A stretch of DNA of 64,000 bases, taken from NCBI RefSeq assembly GCF_002165375.2, contig NZ_CP032134.1, positions 186,001 to 250,000 on the forward strand, given 5' to 3'. The stretch comes from Acinetobacter chinensis (GTDB lineage: Bacteria; Pseudomonadota; Gammaproteobacteria; Pseudomonadales; Moraxellaceae). The position numbers and the translations under genes were made by a program. Below, piece by piece: positions 58,761 through 64,000 of this stretch (its first letter is position 1; every line of letters starts with the position of its first letter). Below the pieces are notes generated by a model. The model was not told the DNA's origin. It ran no database searches and worked only from the letters and a program-made list of their open reading frames with translations.

Positions 58761-59849
58761 ATGTCTGAGCTGAGTCAGGATCAGTTGTGGATGCTTCAGG
58801 CTGTGGCTGAGGCAGGCAAAGCGATTTATCGAACCCGTCCTAATCCTGCTGTGGGCTGTGTGATTGTCCGTGATCATGTGATTGTCGGGCGTGGTGCAAC
58901 TGCACCGGTCGGTGGTTCACATGCTGAAGTTTTTGCGCTGCGTGAAGCCGGAGAACTGGCACGTGGTGCAACGGCTTATGTCACACTGGAGCCATGTGCG
59001 CATTTTGGGCGCACGCCACCTTGCGCAAAAGCACTGGTCAATGCTGGCCTGGCAAAAGTTGTGATTGCCTGTTCAGATCCAAATCCACTGGTGGCAGGTA
59101 AAGGCGTACAGATTTTGCGTGACGCGGGTATAGAGGTTCTAACAGGTGTCTGTGAAGAACAGGCAGCGGAGCAGAACAAAGGTTTTTTAAAAGCGATGGC
59201 GACAGGACGACCGTATGTCCGGCTCAAAGTTGCTTCAAGCCTGGATGGTCGAACAGCGATGGCTTCAGGAGAGTCAAAGTGGATCACTGGAGCGCAGGCG
59301 CGCAGTGATGTTCAGCACTGGCGGGCAATTTCTGGCGCTGTGATCACAGGCATTGAAACCGTTCTTGCTGATGACTGTCAGTTAAATGTACGTGCGCTGG
59401 ATGCCGTGGAAGATATATCTTCGATTGTGCAGCCTGTGCGGATTGTACTGGATCGTAAAGGACGTTTGCCATTCAATGCAAAACTGATGGAACATCCTGA
59501 AACATTGATGGTGATGGGTCCTTATCGTCAGGACCTGGAAGATGCGGGTGTCATCCAGCTGGAAATTCAGTCACTTGAAAGTCTGCTGTCGCTGCTGGTT
59601 CGTGAGTATCAGATCTATGATGTGCTGGTGGAAGCAGGTGCAACATTATCCACGGCTTTTCTGCAGCAGAAACAGGTTGATGAAATGATCAGCTATGTCG
59701 CACCGACCTTTTTAGGTCAGTCAGCACGTGCAATGTTCAATGCGGATTTCAGCCGCATGGCAGAGCAGCTCAGGTTTAAGCTGGTACAGGTCACACAGCT
59801 GGGTGATGACGTGCGCTTAAAACTAATACCTTTTCAAGAGTCAGTATGA
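58761..59849 (+). CDS. ribD: Bifunctional diaminohydroxyphosphoribosylaminopyrimidine deaminase / uracil reductase
   Basis: A 362-residue enzyme of riboflavin synthesis, catalysing steps 2 and 3 in the cytoplasm. The N-terminal deaminase (about 1-150) shows the zinc motif HAEVFALREAG and PCAHFGRTPPC; the C-terminal reductase begins near VRLKVASSLDGRTA. ATG 58761 (MSELSQ) has CAGGA nearby; an in-frame ATG at 58746 is less likely. Its stop overlaps the start of the following methylase gene by four bases. Confidence 0.95.
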   Translation: MSELSQDQLWMLQAVAEAGKAIYRTRPNPAVGCVIVRDHVIVGRGATAPVGGSHAEVFALREAGELARGATAYVTLEPCAHFGRTPPCAKALVNAGLAKVVIACSDPNPLVAGKGVQILRDAGIEVLTGVCEEQAAEQNKGFLKAMATGRPYVRLKVASSLDGRTAMASGESKWITGAQARSDVQHWRAISGAVITGIETVLADDCQLNVRALDAVEDISSIVQPVRIVLDRKGRLPFNAKLMEHPETLMVMGPYRQDLEDAGVIQLEIQSLESLLSLLVREYQIYDVLVEAGATLSTAFLQQKQVDEMISYVAPTFLGQSARAMFNADFSRMAEQLRFKLVQVTQLGDDVRLKLIPFQESV

Positions 59850-61150
59850 ATTCAGAGTCAACCTCTTCGGTTTATCACAAACGTCGTCATGCCGCTCGTA
59901 CGACAGATGAATATCTTTTCCATCAGCTGGTTCCTTATCTGGGCAACAAGCGTCGTTTACTGCACCTGATTCTTGAAGCACTTGAAATCACAGGCACCCT
60001 GCATACAGGGAAGAAACGTGCCCCGATCTTTGCCGATTTCTTTGCGGGCAGTGGTGTGGTGTCACGGCTTGCCCGTCAGAATGGCTATCGTGTAATTGCT
60101 AATGACTGGGAACCCTATAGCCATGCATTGAACCATGCTATTCTGGCAGGTACAGAAGCACCTGCGTTCAATGAACTGGGTGGCTATCAGAAAGCCATTG
60201 ATTATCTGAACCGTCTGCCTGAAGTAAAAGGGTGGGTGACACATAACCTGTGTCCACGGAATGATGAAATCTATGACCCTGCAAAAGACCGTCTGTTTTT
60301 CAAACGCCGTAACGGGATGCGTATCGATGCGATCCGTCAGCAGATCGCCACCTGGCAGGCGCAGGGTGCGATTGATGACGTTGAAATGAGTGCATTACTT
60401 GCGCCATTACTTTATTCGGCAAGTTTTGTCAGTAACACCAGTGGTGTATTTAAAAGTTTCCATCACGGGTGGGGGGGGAAAACACAGACTGCACTTGAAC
60501 GGATTGAATCACTGCTGTGGCTGACCCCAAGCCGTTTCTGTGAAGTGGGTGAAAACCAGCAGAAAAATCCAATGGCTGAAATGTGGTGTGTGGATGCACA
60601 GCATCTGGCCAGTCAGATGAGTGGTTTTGAAGTGGATGTGGCTTATCTTGATCCACCTTATAATCAGCATGCATACAGCAGTAATTATCATGTGCTGAAC
60701 TCTCTGACACTGTGGGATCAGGTCGATCTGCCAACACCGGATACCAAAGGTTTTAAAAGTGGTATTGACCGCGCATGGCGAAAAGAGCGTCCGAGCCCTT
60801 ATAATTCGTCCAGATTTGCACAGGAAGCGTATGAAAAACTGCTTTCAACCATTAATGCACGTTTTATTCTGACCAGTTATTCCACTGATGGTAATATTGA
60901 AGCAGCTGATCTGCTGAAAGCAAACCTCGAGCGTGGTCGTGTGACTCTGCTGACTCAGGATGTGCCACGATACAGAGTCAGTAAGCAGCGTCAGTCTGAA
61001 CGGGCACGAGTGCTTGAGTTTATTGTGATTACAGATACGCATGCGAAATCTGGACCGCCATTAAGACAGTTGCTGGGTCAGCTTTATCATTTTGCTGAAT
61101 TGGGTGGTGTGGACACCAGTGGCGTCAGCACACAGCTGGCACTCTGGTAA
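59846..61150 (+). CDS. D12-class N6-adenine DNA methyltransferase, orphan
   Basis: The 434-residue enzyme should transfer a methyl group from SAM to adenine N6 in a specific DNA site. It has the SAM motif FFAGSG (about 65-70), the YLGNKRRLL motif near 31-39 typical of D12 enzymes, and the catalytic DPPY at 269-272. There is no restriction gene beside it, so it is an orphan. The start overlaps the ribD stop (ATGA), so translation is coupled. From memory an A. baumannii gene at the same locus (A1S_0222) was shown to be an adenine methylase; its site is not derived here. Confidence 0.88.
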   Translation: MNSESTSSVYHKRRHAARTTDEYLFHQLVPYLGNKRRLLHLILEALEITGTLHTGKKRAPIFADFFAGSGVVSRLARQNGYRVIANDWEPYSHALNHAILAGTEAPAFNELGGYQKAIDYLNRLPEVKGWVTHNLCPRNDEIYDPAKDRLFFKRRNGMRIDAIRQQIATWQAQGAIDDVEMSALLAPLLYSASFVSNTSGVFKSFHHGWGGKTQTALERIESLLWLTPSRFCEVGENQQKNPMAEMWCVDAQHLASQMSGFEVDVAYLDPPYNQHAYSSNYHVLNSLTLWDQVDLPTPDTKGFKSGIDRAWRKERPSPYNSSRFAQEAYEKLLSTINARFILTSYSTDGNIEAADLLKANLERGRVTLLTQDVPRYRVSKQRQSERARVLEFIVITDTHAKSGPPLRQLLGQLYHFAELGGVDTSGVSTQLALW

Positions 61151-61226
61151 AACCGGCTGTACTGAGCGTATGGCTTGATCAGAGTGAAACGGATAAATTC
61201 AGAAATTTCCTTTCTGTGAAATGGAA

Positions 61227-61247
61227 AGGGCAGAGGGCAGAGGGCAG
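61227..61247 (+). repeat. Three tandem copies of AGGGCAG over the ribE ribosome-binding site
   Basis: AGGGCAG occurs head-to-tail at 61227-61233, 61234-61240 and 61241-61247, ending three bases before the ribE ATG at 61251. AGGG is a usable ribosome-binding site, so copy number may change translation. Confidence 0.8.
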
Positions 61248-61250
61248 TTT

Positions 61251-61910
61251 ATGTTTACAGGTATTGTTGAAAGTCTGGGTAAAGTGGAAAGCCTGCAGAA
61301 TGTCGGTGGTGATATCCGCCTGCGTATACAGACCGATCTGGATATGTCCGATGTACACCTGGGCGACTCAATAGCGACCAACGGCATCTGTCTGACCGTC
61401 ATTGACTGGGGCAGCAACTGGTATGCGGCAGATGTCTCCAGGGAAAGTCTGAACCGTTCCACACTGGGCAGCTGGAAAGCTGGACAGGCGGTTAATGTGG
61501 AAAAGGCAATGTTGCCGACTACACGTTTCGGTGGACACATTGTCAGTGGCCATGTTGATGCTGTTGGTGAAATTACCGTTGTACGTTCAGATGCACGTTC
61601 ACTGTATTTTGAAGTGACTGCACCTGCTGAGATTGCACGTTACCTGGCAGAGAAAGGTTCGGTGACTGTGGATGGCATCAGCCTGACGATCAACCATCTG
61701 CGTGGCAGTGTGATCAGTCTGAATCTGATACCGCACACCGCTGAACGAACCAATATCGGCAGCTGGAAAGCAGGAACAAAAGTCAACCTGGAAGTGGATG
61801 TGCTGGCACGCTATATCGAACGTCTGTTGATGGGAGATAAAGCCGCTGAAGTGACACAAGCTTCAAAAATCAGTATGGATTTCTTGGCTGAAAATGGCTT
61901 CCTGAAGTAA
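61251..61910 (+). CDS. ribE: Riboflavin synthase alpha chain
   Basis: A 219-residue enzyme that makes riboflavin from two molecules of 6,7-dimethyl-8-ribityllumazine. Two lumazine-binding repeats are seen (MFTGIVE at the start, and RFGGHIVSGHVDAVG opening the second). The E. coli protein is 213 residues. ATG 61251 is chosen as it begins MFTGIVE, the universal start; a frame from 61221 is rejected. Its start region has a 7-bp tandem repeat. It ends the rib cluster and is closed by a terminator. Confidence 0.95.
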   Translation: MFTGIVESLGKVESLQNVGGDIRLRIQTDLDMSDVHLGDSIATNGICLTVIDWGSNWYAADVSRESLNRSTLGSWKAGQAVNVEKAMLPTTRFGGHIVSGHVDAVGEITVVRSDARSLYFEVTAPAEIARYLAEKGSVTVDGISLTINHLRGSVISLNLIPHTAERTNIGSWKAGTKVNLEVDVLARYIERLLMGDKAAEVTQASKISMDFLAENGFLK

Positions 61911-61926
61911 AAATTATTAAAATAAT

Positions 61927-61957
61927 GAACAGTCTGATTGAAAATCAGGCTGTTTTT
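61927..61957 (+). terminator. Terminator after ribE
   Basis: ACAGTCTGATT and AATCAGGCTGT form a stem with one mismatch around GAAA, followed by TTTTT. Confidence 0.75.
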
Positions 61958-62018
61958 TGTTTTTATGGGGCTGTTTTTAATTTTATGCAGATGAAATGCT
62001 TCAATCGGATTTTTGATT

Positions 62019-62564
62019 ATGCTTGATTTTATGCTGCATATGGATCAGTGGTTACCTGTTTTACTGGATCAGTACGGTATCTGGATTTATGCAATTCTGT
62101 TTCTGATCATTTTTGCTGAAACAGGCTCGGTATTTATGTTTTTTTTACCGGGCGACAGTCTGTTACTCGCCATTGGTGCGATGTGTTCAACGACAGACGT
62201 GGTCCATCTGCACTATATGGGTATTCTGCTGCTGTCGGCTGCGGTACTTGGTTATATTGTCAATTATTATACGGGGCAGATACTGGGGTTGAAGTTTTTC
62301 AACCGCTATAACCGTTTTTTTAAGCCAGAATACATGGTGAAGACCAATCACTACTTCACTAAGCATGGCGGAAAAACCATTATGGTTGCCCGGTTTGTTC
62401 CTTTTGTCCGTTCATTTGCACCGTTTGCCGCAGGTGCTGCCCACATGCATGTTGCAACATTTATGTTTTATAACCTGATGGGTGCTGTGGTCTGGATCGG
62501 TGGTTTACTGACCGTCGGTTATGGGCTTGGAAATGTGCTTGGTAGCCTGATTGAGCTGCTTTAA
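62019..62564 (+). CDS. DedA-family inner-membrane protein
   Basis: A 181-residue membrane protein of the DedA/DUF family (SNARE-associated-like), members of which are flippases for undecaprenyl phosphate or phosphatidyl lipids and affect membrane potential and antibiotic tolerance. Family motifs FLPGDSLLLAIG and the Arg-Pro block ARFVPFVRSFAPFAAG are present. The start is ATG 62019. Precise lipid is unknown. Confidence 0.9.
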   Translation: MLDFMLHMDQWLPVLLDQYGIWIYAILFLIIFAETGSVFMFFLPGDSLLLAIGAMCSTTDVVHLHYMGILLLSAAVLGYIVNYYTGQILGLKFFNRYNRFFKPEYMVKTNHYFTKHGGKTIMVARFVPFVRSFAPFAAGAAHMHVATFMFYNLMGAVVWIGGLLTVGYGLGNVLGSLIELL

Positions 62565-62576
62565 CCTGGAGCAGTT

Positions 62577-62608
62577 AAAAAAGCCCACTGATTACAGTGG
62601 GCTTTTTT
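62577..62608 (+). terminator. Terminator between DedA and the convergent small gene
   Basis: AAAAAAGCCCACTG and CAGTGGGCTTTTTT form a perfect stem around ATTA. Confidence 0.9.
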
Positions 62609-62623
62609 AATATCGGGAGGATA

Positions 62624-62830
62624 TCAGTGTTTGATGACGGTCAGTGTTGGGTTGGCGCGTTGCTCAGTTGATGAAACAGAAAAGCTGCCACTCTGAGATT
62701 CACGTGAGAGATAAACAGAAAGTGATTGAAAGTCAGTACGACTGATCATCAGATCCTGAGCGCTGACAATCCATTGTTCACCTGTTGCTAATGCGGAAAT
62801 CTGTGTTGAAAGTCTGTTCAGAATATCCAT
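62624..62830 (-). CDS. Small protein of unknown function
   Basis: The 68-residue soluble-looking protein contains a Ser/Gln-rich middle and no signal or membrane segment. A strong ribosome-binding site, AAGGAAG, lies seven bases before the ATG, which supports a real gene. No family recognised. Confidence 0.6.
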   Translation of the reverse strand: MDILNRLSTQISALATGEQWIVSAQDLMISRTDFQSLSVYLSRESQSGSFSVSSTEQRANPTLTVIKH

Positions 62831-62970
62831 GATTTCTTCCTTATTCAGTCAGAGAAAGCCCTGATACCCGTCCTGTTTTTTACAGACTCAAAGTATGGGC
62901 ATGAACATCATGTGACATTTGTATTTCATTTTGATGACACGGATTCATTCTGCTTTATAAAAAAAAGAGA

Positions 62971-63603
62971 TCAGCTTTGCTTTTTATCTTCTGAGAGACT
63001 GGAGTTTTTCAGAATAAAAGCAATTTCTTCCTGAGCAGCACTGTGCAGTCGGGCACGGAAGACAGTAACAGCCTGTTCAATCAGGCTTTCTGCTTCCAGT
63101 TCAAGCCGTAGTTTAACGCTTTCCAGTTCAGAGAGGATTTCATGGTCTGATATTGCCAGGCGGGTTTTATCAAAACTGACCGTGCCATTGGCTGGGTTCT
63201 TGTGATAGCGTGCTGTATAGGTCTGAATTTCATTATCGAGTGAGCGTCTGATCAGTGCCAGTGTCTGTGCCTGTTCATTGAACTGGCGCTGCTCATCCTG
63301 CTGGAGCTGTCTGGCATAAGCCGCTTGCTCATCACGCTTTTCCTGAAGTGAACGTTCCAGTTCCTGCTGACGGCGTATGCGGGCTTCTTCAATCAGCTGA
63401 GCTTTGCGTTCAGCGTATGCCTGCTCTATTTTCTGCTCAGAACGGTGCTGTTGCTGTTGATCGTATGCGACCCATTTCTGTATATCAGATTCTGGATGCA
63501 GAACATCACAGATGCGGTGAAGGTCATCAATAAATGCCTGACGTACAGCTTCAGGCGCATCGAGCCAGCGCTGTTTAAAATCCTGACCGACATTTAATGC
63601 CAC
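62971..63603 (-). CDS. Coiled-coil protein of unknown function
   Basis: The 210-residue protein is Gln/Glu/Arg-rich with long helices between about 55 and 120, the pattern of a coiled coil. I recognise no named family. GTG 63603 is used as start, as AGGAG lies seven bases upstream. It is 42 bases downstream of holC on the same strand and probably shares its transcript. Confidence 0.7.
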   Translation of the reverse strand: MALNVGQDFKQRWLDAPEAVRQAFIDDLHRICDVLHPESDIQKWVAYDQQQQHRSEQKIEQAYAERKAQLIEEARIRRQQELERSLQEKRDEQAAYARQLQQDEQRQFNEQAQTLALIRRSLDNEIQTYTARYHKNPANGTVSFDKTRLAISDHEILSELESVKLRLELEAESLIEQAVTVFRARLHSAAQEEIAFILKNSSLSEDKKQS

Positions 63604-63645
63604 CGCATTTCTCCTTATTCAGTCTGTTGTATTCTGATCTGATAT

Positions 63646-64000
63646 TTAAAGTTTAAAGGTTTTCGGCTCTATACCAGAACGTCTGTATTGTTTGAACTTT
63701 TCACGACCTGCCTGTTTAGCCGGTTCATTATTTTCAATAATCTCGATAATGTGACTAAAACGGGCGTACTGTTCAAGTGCCTGATTGTTAAAATTAAACA
63801 CAATCCAGTCGGTTTCTTCAGGCAATGATGCAGAAATACAGACCCTGGCATGTGGCTGATCAATCCCGTGCGGAATAAAACTTTCAGTATCAAAACTCCA
63901 CAGCAGATCATCCAACTGCTGCTGGAGTTCCTGTGTGGGGCAGTGTAACCAGATCCGCTGAGATTTCCGCAGAATTTTCCGACATAAACGGCAAGTGCTT
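63646..64000 (-). CDS. holC: DNA polymerase III chi subunit, partial at window end
   Basis: The frame is open to the window edge. The visible 118 C-terminal codons read CRLCRKILRKSQRIWLHCPT, then DDLLWSFDTESFIPHG, LPEETDWIVFNFNN and KFKQYRRSGIEPKTFKL, a HolC pattern. HolC joins the clamp loader and single-strand-binding protein at the replication fork. Its start lies outside the window. Confidence 0.88.
   Translation of the reverse strand, partial: STCRLCRKILRKSQRIWLHCPTQELQQQLDDLLWSFDTESFIPHGIDQPHARVCISASLPEETDWIVFNFNNQALEQYARFSHIIEIIENNEPAKQAGREKFKQYRRSGIEPKTFKL

Overview
The window is chromosomal DNA from an Acinetobacter-like gammaproteobacterium (Moraxellaceae). The basis is the 16S sequence, the rrs-tRNA-Ile-tRNA-Ala-rrl-rrf operon, Acinetobacter-style neighbourhoods (lysM-dprA-tsaC divergent from def; nrdR-ribD-adenine methylase-ribE; glnK-amtB; ubiK-comM) and a moderate, A/T-leaning base composition. 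The species cannot be fixed from what is visible.

Layout. 1-4.4 kb: a DMT exporter, a gap with two stacked terminators, then leftward lysM-dprA-tsaC facing def. 5.1-8.1 kb: a copper-type cluster (His-rich DUF2946 protein, TonB-dependent copper receptor, small Met/His-rich membrane protein). 8.2-10.1 kb: an MpaB/DUF2236 oxygenase-like gene divergent from a TetR regulator. 10.1-15.9 kb: a complete rRNA operon. 15.9-17.6 kb: an A/T-rich scar with a zinc-ribbon DUF4375 gene, an orphan short ORF and the 3' halves of two genes. 17.7-21.3 kb: a phytase-like lipoprotein, an MFS carrier and an alpha/beta hydrolase. 21.9-24.0 kb: an M48 metalloprotease lipoprotein gene split by an IS3-family element. 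24-32.9 kb: ygiQ, DUF2726, RidA, dinB, an MBL-fold hydrolase, a GH25 lysozyme and a DHA2 pump. 33-38.6 kb: a choice-of-anchor I lipoprotein, a PiT-like membrane protein, a LOG-family hydrolase and a TerC-CBS protein. 38.7-44.3 kb: small unknown genes, YchJ, a TRIC channel, a NiaP-like carrier and a decayed PAAR effector with a putative immunity gene. 44.8-50.4 kb: parC, fadD, MAPEG and ppa. 50.5-54.2 kb: three outer-membrane porins. 54.2-64 kb: comM, ubiK, glnK-amtB, the rib operon, DedA, small unknowns and a partial holC.

How genes work together. Two surface lipoproteins with phosphatase-like assignments (17.7 kb and 33.0 kb) are each preceded by 7-mers repeating every 11 bp, the geometry of PhoB Pho boxes, so they are probably phosphate-starvation genes. 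glnK-amtB is an ammonium sensing and uptake pair. nrdR-ribD-methylase-ribE form one transcription unit in which the methylase start overlaps the ribD stop.

Most notable observations: leucine at ParC position 84, the classic fluoroquinolone-resistance site; a clean IS3-family insertion with a 3-bp duplication whose removal restores a 279-residue M48 protease; a PAAR gene followed in the same frame by an effector-like tail with stops and an ATGA overlap with a putative periplasmic immunity gene; two Pho-box arrays; a 7-bp tandem repeat over the ribE ribosome-binding site; a 10-bp hairpin abutting the dinB start; and a promoter with a perfect operator palindrome in front of an unknown gene. No CRISPR array, prophage or complete unknown multi-gene system was seen.
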